A DNA stretch of 45,926 bases from an uncultured bacterium (GCA_903861715.1 CAIOVI010000038.1:1-45926), one strand, 5' to 3'; shown: positions 1-6,597, numbered from the stretch's first letter. Numbers and translations are program-made. Notes: generated by a model not told the origin, from the letters alone.

Positions 1-15
1 CTCCCCCAAGGCACA
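1..15 (+). tRNA. possible 3' end of a tRNA cut by the window edge
   Basis: The first bases read CTCCCCCAAGGCACA. CCAAGGC followed by A looks like the 3' acceptor strand and discriminator of a tRNA, close in form to the 3' end of the tRNA-Phe in this window (CTCCCCAGGCACA). The rest lies outside the window, so identity and even presence are uncertain. The same 15 bases recur at 127-141. Confidence 0.35.
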
Positions 16-126
16 GAAGATATAATAAAAAAGACGAGAACTATCAAGGGGGTCGGGGAAAGATATTTCCCCGTGGCGGAAGTTTTGAAACCGCTGGGTT
101 TCAAGGAGCGAAGCGACGTGAGATGT

Positions 127-141
127 CTCCCCCAAGGCACA
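127..141 (+). repeat. duplicate of the putative tRNA 3' end
   Basis: Exact 15-base copy (CTCCCCCAAGGCACA) of positions 1-15, 126 bases downstream and directly in front of the rluD start codon. The stretch between the copies contains GGAGCGAAGCGACGTGAG, a sequence style also seen between the copies beside tRNA-Leu(UAA). Two other tRNA genes in the window have similar partial copies nearby. Confidence 0.6.
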
Positions 142-142
142 T

Positions 143-1087
143 ATGGAAAAAATAACAATTGGAATTGAAAATGTTGGCAAAAGGCTTGATAAATTCCTGG
201 CAGAGGAGTTTTTTTTGTATTCCAGGGGAGAAGTTGTGGATAACATCAAAAAAGGCTTTGTTTTGGTTAATAGTAGGCAGCCAAAGCCGAGCTATAAGTT
301 GGAGGAAAATGATGAAATTGAAATAGCAGGCTTTGATGGACAGCAAAAAAAGCTTTTGCCGAATGATAAAATCAAGCTCGAAATTATTTTTGAAGATAAA
401 AATATCCTAGTCATTAACAAACCAACCGGGCTTCAGGTTCATCCGAGTGAATGTGCGCAGACTGACACTTTGACTAATGCTTTGATTGCTCAGTATCCTG
501 AAATTTCTGAAGTTCACGACGAAACGGTTGACGCTTATTTGCGCCCAGGGATTGTGCATCGACTGGATAAGGACACTTCTGGGGTGATGGTGATTGCAAA
601 AAGCAAAAATGTTTTTGATGAATTGAAAAAACTCTTTAAGGATAGAAATATTGAAAAAAAATATTTAGCTGTGGTTAAAGGTGTTATGGAAAGTGAAAGT
701 GGGACAATTGACAAACCATTGGCAAGGTCGGCTGGCTTTAGCAAACAATTGATCGCCAGAGAAAATACCAAGACCAAAGTCAGGCAAGCGGTAACGAACT
801 ATAAAGTTATTGAGCAATACGAAAATTTTGCCTTATTGGAAGTTTTTCCCAAAACTGGCAGAATGCATCAGATCAGAGTGCATCTGGCTTCCTTGGGTCA
901 TCCGATTGTGGGGGATTTGATTTATGGAAGCAAAACTTCAAAAAATAAGAAAGAGGTTTTGGTGAAAAGACAACTTTTGCACGCAAAAAGCTTGGCATTT
1001 GAGCTGGATGGAAAGCACTGCGATTTTGAGGCGAAAATGCCTCAGGATTTTGCCCAATTTTTGGCTAGGCTGAAAGAAAAAAGTTAA
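143..1087 (+). CDS. rluD: RluD-type 23S rRNA pseudouridine synthase
   Basis: Pseudouridine synthase of the RluA/RluD family, converting uridines to pseudouridine in 23S rRNA. Residues 1-75 form an S4 RNA-binding domain (KRLDKFLAE near the start, then VLVNSRQPKPSYKLEEND). The catalytic domain carries the family signature HRLDKDTSGVMVIAKS at about residues 139-154, with the catalytic Asp in it. GRMHQIRVHLASLGHPIVGD further on is the conserved substrate-binding stretch. Its 314 residues are normal for the family. The ATG at 143 follows the repeated tRNA-like 3' end with no visible Shine-Dalgarno sequence. The exact target uridine cannot be read from sequence; RluD is the best guess because of the S4 domain and length. 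Confidence 0.93.
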   Translation: MEKITIGIENVGKRLDKFLAEEFFLYSRGEVVDNIKKGFVLVNSRQPKPSYKLEENDEIEIAGFDGQQKKLLPNDKIKLEIIFEDKNILVINKPTGLQVHPSECAQTDTLTNALIAQYPEISEVHDETVDAYLRPGIVHRLDKDTSGVMVIAKSKNVFDELKKLFKDRNIEKKYLAVVKGVMESESGTIDKPLARSAGFSKQLIARENTKTKVRQAVTNYKVIEQYENFALLEVFPKTGRMHQIRVHLASLGHPIVGDLIYGSKTSKNKKEVLVKRQLLHAKSLAFELDGKHCDFEAKMPQDFAQFLARLKEKS

Positions 1088-1192
1088 AAAAGCTCGTACT
1101 TTATTTTTCTGGTTTATTCCATTACCTTATGGGCCAAATGCTTACTAAATGACAATGTAACAATGTGACAATATAACAATTTTGCACCTGGG

Positions 1193-1221
1193 TTGACGGA
1201 AAACCTTTTTACTAGTATGAT
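1193..1221 (+). promoter_or_regulatory. sigma70-type promoter for rplS
   Basis: TTGACG at 1193-1198 and TATGAT at 1216-1221 are separated by exactly 17 bases. Transcription would start near 1228, giving a leader of about 215 bases before rplS. It is preceded by a degenerate ACAATGTAACAATGTGACAAT repeat at about 1149-1180. Confidence 0.8.
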
Positions 1222-1227
1222 GGAAAA

Positions 1228-1443
1228 GCTTTTTAATTTGTTTAAATGAAGTTTCCTAGAGCCGATTTTGGGTTTGCCTGAGAGCAACTGAATGCGGGAA
1301 GGGGATATAACGTTATGCCCAGTAGTGAGAATTCAAAATTGGTGCAATTATTGAGATAAATTTTAAAAAGCGAACTTAATTTAAGAATAATAGAATCCGT
1401 AGGTTTTTTTGAGCAGAGCTCATTTGAATTTCTACTACTGGGT
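1228..1443 (+). promoter_or_regulatory. structured 5' leader of rplS
   Basis: CCCAGTAGT (1318-1326) is the exact complement of ACTACTGGG (1434-1442), and next to it AATTCAAA (1330-1337) pairs with TTTGAATT (1423-1430). The 3' arm ends one base before the rplS ATG, so the folded form would bury the translation start. Inside the loop TGAGC-AGA-GCTCA (about 1410-1422) forms a smaller hairpin. Such a leader fits translational feedback of a ribosomal protein gene, but a separate non-coding RNA (for example 6S-like) cannot be excluded. I do not recognise it as a known family. Confidence 0.6.
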
Positions 1444-1893
1444 ATGAATAATAAATTGGTTGAATTTAATAAAAGTCAAAAAACATCTGAGGCGCCTAAA
1501 TTTAGGGCTGGGGATGTGGTTAAGGTTTTTCGAAAGATTGTTGAAGGTGGAAAAGAACGGGTGCAGGTTTTTGAAGGGATGATTATTGCTATCAAGGGTG
1601 CTCAAAGTTCTTCAAAAATGATCACAGTGCGAAAAGTTTCCAATGGTTTTGGAGTTGAAATTGTGGTGCCAGTTGAGTCACCGAATATTGAAAAAATTGA
1701 ATTGCTTAAGCGTGCCAAAGTGCGTCGTTCAAAACTATACTTTGTTCGCGAAAGAAGCGCTAAATCTCTCAAAATGAAATTCACTGATGCTGCTAAGCTT
1801 GCAGAAGCTGATAAGAAAACTCCAGCTGCAAAAACAAAGAAAGTTGAAGAAGTTGCAGTTGAAGAAGTTAAGGAGGAAGAAAAAGTTGCCTAA
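1444..1893 (+). CDS. rplS: 50S ribosomal protein L19
   Basis: L19 sits at the 30S-50S interface of the ribosome. Residues about 18-112 match the family: FRAGDVVKVFRKI, VQVFEGMIIAIKG, the conserved RKVSNGFGVEIVVPVESPNIEKIE, and RAKVRRSKLYFVRER. The protein has 149 residues, longer than the usual 115-120, because of a Lys/Glu/Ala-rich tail after residue about 118 (KTPAAKTKKVEEVAVEEVKEEEK). Such charged tails are frequent on Patescibacteria ribosomal proteins. The start ATG touches the 3' arm of the leader stem and has no Shine-Dalgarno sequence. Confidence 0.96.
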   Translation: MNNKLVEFNKSQKTSEAPKFRAGDVVKVFRKIVEGGKERVQVFEGMIIAIKGAQSSSKMITVRKVSNGFGVEIVVPVESPNIEKIELLKRAKVRRSKLYFVRERSAKSLKMKFTDAAKLAEADKKTPAAKTKKVEEVAVEEVKEEEKVA

Positions 1894-1948
1894 GCAAGTG
1901 TGCACAATCGAACAGGATAAAGTCTTTTTTGATTTTTCAAAAAAGAAT

Positions 1949-2031
1949 GCCCCGATGGTGGAATTGGTATACACACATGCTTGAGGTGCATGGCTTTAAT
2001 CGGCATAGGGGTTCGAGTCCCCTTTGGGGCA
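1949..2031 (+). tRNA. tRNA-Leu(GAG)
   Basis: The acceptor stem GCCCCGA pairs with TTGGGGC and the discriminator is A. The anticodon arm CATGC-TTGAGGT-GCATG gives anticodon GAG, followed by a long variable arm (class II) and a T-loop TTCGAGT. CCA is not encoded. An AT-rich inverted repeat, TCTTTTTTGA/TCAAAAAAGA, lies just upstream at about 1923-1946. Confidence 0.95.
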
Positions 2032-2176
2032 CACTAAAATAATTTTCAATTTTCAATTCACAATTTTCAAACAAATTTTAATATTCAAATGAATTAATTT
2101 TTTTAAAACATTTGAAAATTTGGTAATTTTGATTTGTTTAGAAATTAGAAATTGGAAATTAGAAATTTTCCAGTTA

Positions 2177-2250
2177 GGGTGATTAGCTCAGTTGGCTAGA
2201 GCACTTCTCTTACAAAGAAGGGGTCACTGGTTCGAGTCCAGTATCACCCA
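2177..2250 (+). tRNA. tRNA-Val(UAC)
   Basis: The acceptor stem GGGTGAT pairs with ATCACCC and the discriminator is A. The anticodon arm CTTCT-CTTACAA-AGAAG gives UAC. D-loop AGCTCAGTTGGCTAGAGC and T-arm CTGGTTCGAGTCCAG are canonical. CCA is not encoded. Confidence 0.96.
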
Positions 2251-2324
2251 CATGGTAAAAAAATAATTTTAAATTTGAAATTTTAAATTTGAAATTAAGG
2301 AGTCGCTTTGCGACGATTTATTGG

Positions 2325-2396
2325 GCCTGGGTAGCTCAGTGGTAGAGCAGAGGATTGAAAATCCTCGTGTCGTGAGTTCAATTCTCTCCCCAGGCA
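2325..2396 (+). tRNA. tRNA-Phe(GAA)
   Basis: The acceptor stem GCCTGGG pairs with CCCAGGC and the discriminator is A. The anticodon arm GAGGA-TTGAAAA-TCCTC gives GAA. CCA is not encoded. Just upstream lies AAGGAGTCGCTTTGCGACGA, a GC-rich hairpin motif of a type scattered through the window. Confidence 0.95.
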
Positions 2397-2420
2397 CAGA
2401 AAAGAAAAAGATAGAAAAAA

Positions 2421-2762
2421 GGGTCCTTAGCTCAGCGGTTAGAGCAGGCGGCTCAAATAGTTCATTCTAAATTATATTGAGCTATTATTTTTTTTAGTAA
2501 ATATAACACGGATGAATTTTGTAGGGCTGTTTGAGAAGTAATTTTCAAGCGATTATCTGTCAAATTCGGGGAAATCTTCTGGCTTTGCGCCATGACAATC
2601 CCGAGCCAAGCCCATGTTTCGATGTGGGAAGGTGTAGAGACTAGATGGCAGACATCCTTTTGGGATGAAGGGATAGTCCAGCTCACAAATTCGAAAGGAG
2701 TTGCGAAAGCAATAGTGAGATGCATAACCGCTTGGTCGCTGGTTCGATTCCAGCAGGACCCA
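2421..2762 (+). tRNA. tRNA-Ile2(CAU), interrupted by a group I intron
   Basis: The exons are 2421-2453 and 2723-2762. Joined, they give acceptor stem GGGTCCT/AGGACCC, D-arm TTAGCTCAGCGGTTAGAGC, anticodon arm GGCGG-CTCATAA-CCGCT and T-arm CTGGTTCGATTCCAG. The anticodon is CAU. The body closely resembles the minor isoleucine tRNA (ileX type, lysidine-modified) rather than elongator or initiator tRNA-Met; for example GGTTAGAGCAGGCG and CGCTTGGTCGCTGG match remembered ileX sequence. It would read AUA after TilS modification. The neighbouring tRNAs are intact. Confidence 0.88.
2454..2722 (+). other. group I self-splicing intron in tRNA-Ile2
   Basis: This 269-base insert lies in the anticodon loop after U33, leaving a U at the end of the 5' exon and a G as the last intron base, as group I introns require. 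The 3' half has the conserved core: AATCCCGAGCCAAGCC, then TGTAGAGACTAGATGGCAG (R side of P7), a P8 hairpin CATCCTTTTGGGATG, and GGGATAGTCC (S side), with GACTA/TAGTC forming P7. A P1-like helix GCTCAA/TTGAGC spans the 5' splice site, although the splice-site U faces A rather than the usual G. No open reading frame of a homing nuclease is inside. Size and core suggest the small tRNA-type (IC3-like) class; subgroup not proven. Confidence 0.88.
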
Positions 2763-2869
2763 CCGCGTAAAATCATGAGCATTAGCGAATGATTTAAGCG
2801 CCCCGTGACAATTTTTTTTCAAAAAATTATTTTACGGGGACACATTAGAAGTTGCCCATGATCACGCGG
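2763..2869 (+). other. folded spacer between tRNA-Ile2 and tRNA-Gly
   Basis: The spacer is closed by CCGCGT (2763-2768)/ACGCGG (2864-2869) and ATCATG (2772-2777)/CATGAT (2857-2862). Inside is a second stem CCCCGT/ACGGGG extended by AATTTTTT/AAAAAATT. AATCAT (2771-2776) can alternatively pair with ATGATT (2789-2794), so two mutually exclusive folds exist. It may be a processing signal of the tRNA transcript or a small RNA; no known family recognised. Confidence 0.45.
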
Positions 2870-2887
2870 CACAGCATAATTTGAAAT

Positions 2888-2962
2888 GCGGGTGTAGTAC
2901 AATGGTTAGTACGTCAGGTTGCCAATCTGAATACGAGGGTTCGATTCCCTTCACCCGCTCCA
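2888..2962 (+). tRNA. tRNA-Gly(GCC), CCA encoded
   Basis: The acceptor stem GCGGGTG pairs with CACCCGC and the discriminator is T. The anticodon arm TCAGG-TTGCCAA-TCTGA gives GCC. Unlike the tRNAs just upstream, the gene encodes its own CCA end. Confidence 0.95.
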
Positions 2963-2968
2963 GTGATT

Positions 2969-3000
2969 AAAAACACTCATCTTTATATTGAGTGTTTTTA
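2969..3000 (+). terminator. terminator of the tRNA run
   Basis: AAACACTCA and TGAGTGTTT flank an 8-9 base loop and are followed by TTTAATTT. It lies 6 bases after tRNA-Gly. Confidence 0.8.
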
Positions 3001-3068
3001 ATTTAGCAAAAATAAAAAAATCACTCGGGTGACATTTCTAAAAAACGTTGACAAAAAAATTTCTTGGG

Positions 3069-3097
3069 TGGACAAGCTGTAAATTTTATGCTACAAT
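3069..3097 (+). promoter_or_regulatory. promoter upstream of gldA
   Basis: TGGACA (3069-3074) and TACAAT (3092-3097) are separated by 17 bases. The start of transcription is expected near 3104, only a few bases before a terminator-like hairpin. Confidence 0.65.
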
Positions 3098-3110
3098 GGA
3101 AAAGTTGAAA

Positions 3111-3141
3111 GACGGGTGCTTGACGCACGCGTCTTTTTTTT
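3111..3141 (+). terminator. terminator-like hairpin in the gldA leader (possible attenuator)
   Basis: GACGGGTGC and GCACGCGTC pair with one mismatch across a 5-base loop and are followed by eight T. It begins about 7 bases after the expected transcription start, so most transcripts might stop here unless the hairpin is prevented from forming. A second small hairpin TTCCAC-TTT-GTGGAA lies at about 3167-3181 before the start codon. Confidence 0.6.
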
Positions 3142-3205
3142 ATTTTTAAATTGTCTTCAAGTCGCTTCCACTTTGTGGAATTTCTTTGTAAGGCCAAAAA
3201 CAAAA

Positions 3206-4299
3206 ATGATTCAAGCAAGTATTTTCCCGGGGCGCTACGTCCAGGGAGCAGGGGCACTTAATCGCTTGGGAAAAGAAGCAGCTCGCTTCGGAAAAAAGCT
3301 TTTGCAGTTTGCGATCCGTTTGCAGTTGATTCGATTATTCCAGGATATAAAGCGGAAATTGAAAAAGAAGTTGAAATTATTTTTGAGAAATTCGGTGGAG
3401 AATGCTCAGATAAGGAAATCAATCGCATTATTGAATTGGTCAAAACGGCTGGCTCACAAGTTGTGATTGCAGTCGGTGGTGGCAAGACAATTGACACCGC
3501 CAAAGCAGTGGCTCACAATCTTTCTTTGCCAGTCATCATCGCACCAACCATTGCTTCCACCGATGCTCCATGCAGCGCGCTTTCAGTGATTTATACTGAT
3601 GAAGGTGTGGTTGATCGATATTTGTTTTTGCCGACCAACCCAAACAGTGTGTTGGTTGACACAAGCGTGATTGCCAATGCGCCAACTAGATTTTTGGTTT
3701 CAGGGATGGGCGACGCCCTTTCAACTTGGTTGGAAGCAACGTCATGCCAAACAAAATATGCCAACAATTTTGCTGGGGAAAAAGGTTCAATGACTGCGTA
3801 TGCTTTGGCCAAACTTTGCTTTGACACCTTGCTGGAATTTGGATATATCGCTAAAGTTTCCAATGATGCCAACACTGTGACGCCTGCTTTTGAAAAAGTG
3901 GTTGAGGCTAACACTTTGCTTAGCGGCTTGGGATTTGAAAGTGGCGGAATCGCTTCATGTCACGCAGTACATAATGGTTTGACGATGCTCGAACCGACTC
4001 ACAAATATTTTCACGGTGAGAAAGTTTCAATCGGGGTGGTGACCTCACTGTTTCTGACAGACAAGCCGGCGGAATTTATTGACGAAGTTTATGATTTTTG
4101 TGAATCAATTGGACTTCCAACCACTTTGGCTCAAGTTGGACTTGTTGATCCAAGTGACGAAGATTTGATGAAAGTTGCAACCCGAGCTTGCGCTGAAGGT
4201 GAAACGATTTACAATGAATTGGTACCAATAACTCCCGAAGCAGTTTTTGCCGCCATCAAAGCCGCGGACGCTTATGGAAAAGCCAGACAGTTGGTCTAA
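3206..4299 (+). CDS. gldA: glycerol dehydrogenase family protein with an internal -1 frameshift
   Basis: Iron/zinc alcohol dehydrogenase of the GldA type (glycerol to dihydroxyacetone with NAD+). The first frame (3206 to about 3298) encodes MIQASIFPGRYVQGAG...ARFGKK. The second frame, from 3298, continues with AFAVCDPFAVDSIIPGYKAE and then the whole remaining enzyme. The join lies in GGA AAA AAG, so the frame-0 codons form the heptamer A_AAA_AAG, the classic -1 slippery site. NAD-binding GGGKTIDTAK, GMGDALSTWLEA with the metal-binding Asp, HAVHNGLT and HGEKVSIG with metal-binding His are all intact. Joined length is about 365 residues, normal for GldA. Explanations are a programmed -1 shift, a lost base (pseudogene) or an assembly error. 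Confidence 0.85.
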
Positions 4300-4324
4300 A
4301 GATTTAAAAAATAAGGATATTTTC

Positions 4325-4354
4325 AAAAACACCTATTTTGTAATAGGTGTTTTT
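4325..4354 (+). terminator. terminator after gldA
   Basis: AAAACACCTATT and AATAGGTGTTTT form a perfect stem around TTGT, with a T tract. Symmetric, so it could work in both directions. Confidence 0.85.
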
Positions 4355-4387
4355 CGCGTAATGAGCCATCTTTTTTCTTGGATATGA

Positions 4388-4393
4388 TATAAT
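4388..4393 (+). promoter_or_regulatory. -10 element for the Ham1-like gene, near-leaderless
   Basis: A perfect TATAAT lies 10 bases before the ATG, so the transcript would begin 2-4 bases ahead of the start codon. No good -35 box is visible and there is no room for a Shine-Dalgarno sequence. Confidence 0.55.
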
Positions 4394-4402
4394 AAAGTTG
4401 CT

Positions 4403-5035
4403 ATGAAAATACTCTTGGCAACACACAATCAGGCAAAATTGGAAAGATATGGGAAGATTTTGAAATCAGTTCCTGACTTGGAAGTGGTTTCTTTGAGTGA
4501 TTTGAAAATCACTCAAAAAGTTGAAGAAGACTGCGAAACTAATATTGAAAATGCGCTGAAAAAAGCGAGAACCTATGGCAAAATTTCAGGTTTGATCACG
4601 GTGGCAGTGGATGAATCCTTGATGACAAATTTTTTGCCAGAAAGTGAACAGCCAGGGGTTTATGCTCGAAGACTTGCTAAGGGTGGGAAGGAATTGACGG
4701 ATGCGCAGTTGCTGGAAACTTGGAAGGAAATTTTCAAAAAGTATCCGCAGGAGGATAGGCAATTTATTTTCAATTATGCATTGGCATATTTTAATCCTGA
4801 AAATAATGCCGAAGGAGTCGAATGCGCCGAAGGCAGGGGATATGTGATGGATCATTTTTCCGAAGTTGAGACAAATGGTTATCCATCTTCAAATTTTTTG
4901 TCACTGACAAAAGGTGGATTGTCATATGCGGAAATGGATGAGAAGGAAAGAGAAGAACACAACTTTCTAATCTTTGCTGATTTTGTTGAAAAATTCAAAA
5001 AGTGGTTGGGAGAAAATTCTTTAGAATTGTTATAG
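4403..5035 (+). CDS. Ham1/RdgB-like non-canonical purine NTP pyrophosphatase
   Basis: Likely nucleotide pyrophosphatase that removes ITP, XTP or dITP from the pool. The N-terminus LLATHNQAKLERY matches the family (normally ATxNxxKxxE). VEEDCETNIENALKKARTYG corresponds to the ExGxTFxENAxxKA helix with the catalytic Glu. AVDESL takes the place of the usual DDSGL, and PGVYARRLAKGG of PGVYSARYAG. The protein is divergent and has 210 residues, slightly longer than RdgB (about 195). It stands alone between two terminators. The fold assignment is good; true substrate is inferred only. Confidence 0.78.
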   Translation: MKILLATHNQAKLERYGKILKSVPDLEVVSLSDLKITQKVEEDCETNIENALKKARTYGKISGLITVAVDESLMTNFLPESEQPGVYARRLAKGGKELTDAQLLETWKEIFKKYPQEDRQFIFNYALAYFNPENNAEGVECAEGRGYVMDHFSEVETNGYPSSNFLSLTKGGLSYAEMDEKEREEHNFLIFADFVEKFKKWLGENSLELL

Positions 5036-5066
5036 TTCCTGGCTAGCTTCCCAAATTATTTCAAAG

Positions 5067-5095
5067 ATTGGCCTCAGTGATTGGGCCAATTTTTT
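5067..5095 (+). terminator. terminator after the Ham1-like gene
   Basis: ATTGGCC and GGCCAAT form a stem, followed by TTTTT. Confidence 0.8.
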
Positions 5096-5174
5096 GATTG
5101 ACTAAGTCTTTGATTGTTGCTAGATTTTAGGAAATCAAGGATTGATCTTTTAACTCAAACCCAAGGGGTTTGCT

Positions 5175-5438
5175 ATGAAAAAAATAATCAAAGTAGCATT
5201 TTGGGGTCCAGCTTTAATTATCGTTGCAATGACAATGAAAGAAGATTATCAAGACGAGCGTTTCTTTGATGAAATGCTAGTATTGATTTTCGGCTTAGTT
5301 GGGTTGGTTGCTTTAGCTCTGCTTATTTTTGTTGTTTGTGAATTTGCTCCTATTTTTTCTGTGTTGGGAGTTGGAGGATACTTTCTTTTAAGAAAAGAGA
5401 TACTGTCCTATCTTGATAAAAGAGTATTCTTTGGCTAG
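5175..5438 (+). CDS. small membrane protein, unknown function
   Basis: 87 residues. A hydrophobic N-terminus (FWGPALIIVAMTM) is followed by a short acidic stretch (KEDYQDERFFDE), and then a long hydrophobic region VLIFGLVGLVALALLIFVVC and FSVLGVGGYFLL, so two or three membrane segments. AAGGGG at about 5163-5168 is a good Shine-Dalgarno sequence 6-7 bases from the ATG, uncommon in this window. The gene is bracketed by terminators and appears monocistronic. I do not recognise the family. Confidence 0.6.
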   Translation: MKKIIKVAFWGPALIIVAMTMKEDYQDERFFDEMLVLIFGLVGLVALALLIFVVCEFAPIFSVLGVGGYFLLRKEILSYLDKRVFFG

Positions 5439-5462
5439 CGCCTTGTGTGCTAGCCTATTTTA
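5433..5462 (+). terminator. terminator overlapping the end of the small membrane protein gene
   Basis: GGCTAGC (5433-5439) and GCTAGCC (5449-5455) pair, followed by TATTTTATT. The 5' arm contains the stop codon TAG of the preceding gene. Confidence 0.75.
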
Positions 5463-5491
5463 TTGGCGAGTTTGAATTTATTTGTTAGAAT
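5463..5491 (+). promoter_or_regulatory. promoter for the 114-residue protein gene
   Basis: TTGGCG (5463-5468) and TAGAAT (5486-5491) with a 17-base spacer. Leader about 35 bases. Confidence 0.6.
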
Positions 5492-5532
5492 ACTTTTATT
5501 GTGGGAATAATTTTTAAACTGAAGAAAAATTT

Positions 5533-5877
5533 ATGGAAATAGATGTGCAAAATCGGAAAAAGCTTAGGGAGATTTTCAAAATCTTGGAATTTTCTGAGAA
5601 AGAAAGTTTGCAGCAGATGGACGCCCTGGGGGAAAGACTTTTGTTGGATGTGGTGGCGCAAGCTTTGGCGAATAGCGAAGACGTTCTTGGCGAAGAAATT
5701 CAAAACAAAGACGATTTGGCTGATTTTTTGCTCAAAAATTATAGCCCAGAAGAAATCAAGAGTTTGACAGATCTGGTTTTTCGGGATGTGGTGGTGGAAT
5801 TTTTTGCAAAATTGATCAAGGACGTTGAGGCTGAGAAAAAACAGCAAATTGAGGAAATCCTGGATTCAATTGAATAG
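5533..5877 (+). CDS. hypothetical all-helical protein
   Basis: 114 residues, acidic, predicted mostly helical: heptad-like Leu/Ile spacing in KLREIFKILEFSEKESLQQ, ALGERLLLDVVAQALAN, and FAKLIKDVEAEKKQQIEEILDSIE at the C-terminus. A loop YSPEEIKSLTDL lies in the middle. No signal peptide, membrane segment, Cys or catalytic motif is visible. It has its own promoter, and no downstream gene follows closely. Short helical proteins of this type are common in Patescibacteria genomes, but I cannot name the family. Confidence 0.6.
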   Translation: MEIDVQNRKKLREIFKILEFSEKESLQQMDALGERLLLDVVAQALANSEDVLGEEIQNKDDLADFLLKNYSPEEIKSLTDLVFRDVVVEFFAKLIKDVEAEKKQQIEEILDSIE

Positions 5878-6052
5878 CTAAAAGCTGGTTGATGGAATTT
5901 TTCTGGGGTTGAGGCGTAGTAGTTGGTAGGTGGGATAGGACAGAATCAATAGGATGGATGCGACGGATAGGAAAGATAGGACAAATAAGACGGATGATAA
6001 TTTTAAAATTTATTCAATTTTAATATTTTTAATTTTTTATTTTTAAAACAAT
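5878..6052. repeat. degenerate ATAGGACA-type repeat before rubrerythrin
   Basis: From about 5934 to 6000 the spacer is built of variants of GATAGGACA (GGATAGGACAG, AATAGGATGG, GACGGATAGG, GATAGGACAA, ATAAGACGG). The same wording returns on the other side of the gene at 6556-6592 (AATAGGACAAATTCGACAGA, GATAGGACTG). The remaining bases up to 6052 are AT-rich with no clear promoter. Confidence 0.6.
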
Positions 6053-6553
6053 ATGTCAAAGACACAAGAAAATCTGAAAGCGGCATTTGCCGGAGAGTCA
6101 CAAGCTAATCGCAGATATTTGGCTTTTGCCAAAGTTGCCGAGGCCGAGGGGAAAACTAATTTAGCCAAGCTTTTCAGGGTTGTGGCAGAAGGAGAAACTA
6201 TTCATGCGCTCAAGCACTTTAATGCTACAGGGGAAGTGAAATCATCAATTGAAAATGTCAAAGCGGCGATTGCTGGGGAAACTTATGAAATTGAAACTAT
6301 GTATCCTCAGTTTATTGATGAGGCTGATCGAGAAGGCGAGGCTGGAGCTAAGATGAGCTTCTTTGGAGCCAATGAAGTTGAAAAAACTCATCAAGCAGTT
6401 TTCACAAAGGCACTCGAGGCAGTTGAGGCTGGCAATGATATTCCAGAGACCGAATATCACATTTGCAGTGTTTGCGGAGAGCTTTTCGAAGGAACTGTTC
6501 CTGACAGTTGCCCTATTTGCAAGGCTCCAAAGGAGAAATTTTATTCAATTTAA
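6053..6553 (+). CDS. rubrerythrin
   Basis: Non-haem iron peroxidase that detoxifies hydrogen peroxide in anaerobes. Residues 1-130 are the ferritin-like diiron domain with Glu/His ligands in AGESQANRRYLAFA, AEGETIHALKH, AGETYEIETMYPQF and NEVEKTHQAVF. Residues 135-166 form the rubredoxin-like domain with two CxxC pairs (CSVCGELFEG and CPICKAPKEKFY). At 166 residues it is slightly shorter than the classical 190. Its presence suits an anaerobic or microaerophilic life. The ATG at 6053 follows AT-rich sequence without a Shine-Dalgarno. Confidence 0.95.
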   Translation: MSKTQENLKAAFAGESQANRRYLAFAKVAEAEGKTNLAKLFRVVAEGETIHALKHFNATGEVKSSIENVKAAIAGETYEIETMYPQFIDEADREGEAGAKMSFFGANEVEKTHQAVFTKALEAVEAGNDIPETEYHICSVCGELFEGTVPDSCPICKAPKEKFYSI

Positions 6554-6597
6554 AAATCAATAGGACAAATTCGACAGATAGGACTGATAAAGTCATG

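Noticed and set aside
2462-2822. ORFs on both strands around 2462-2822
   Set aside because: They overlap the group I intron core and the tRNA exons; the RNA features explain the sequence and no protein motif is seen.
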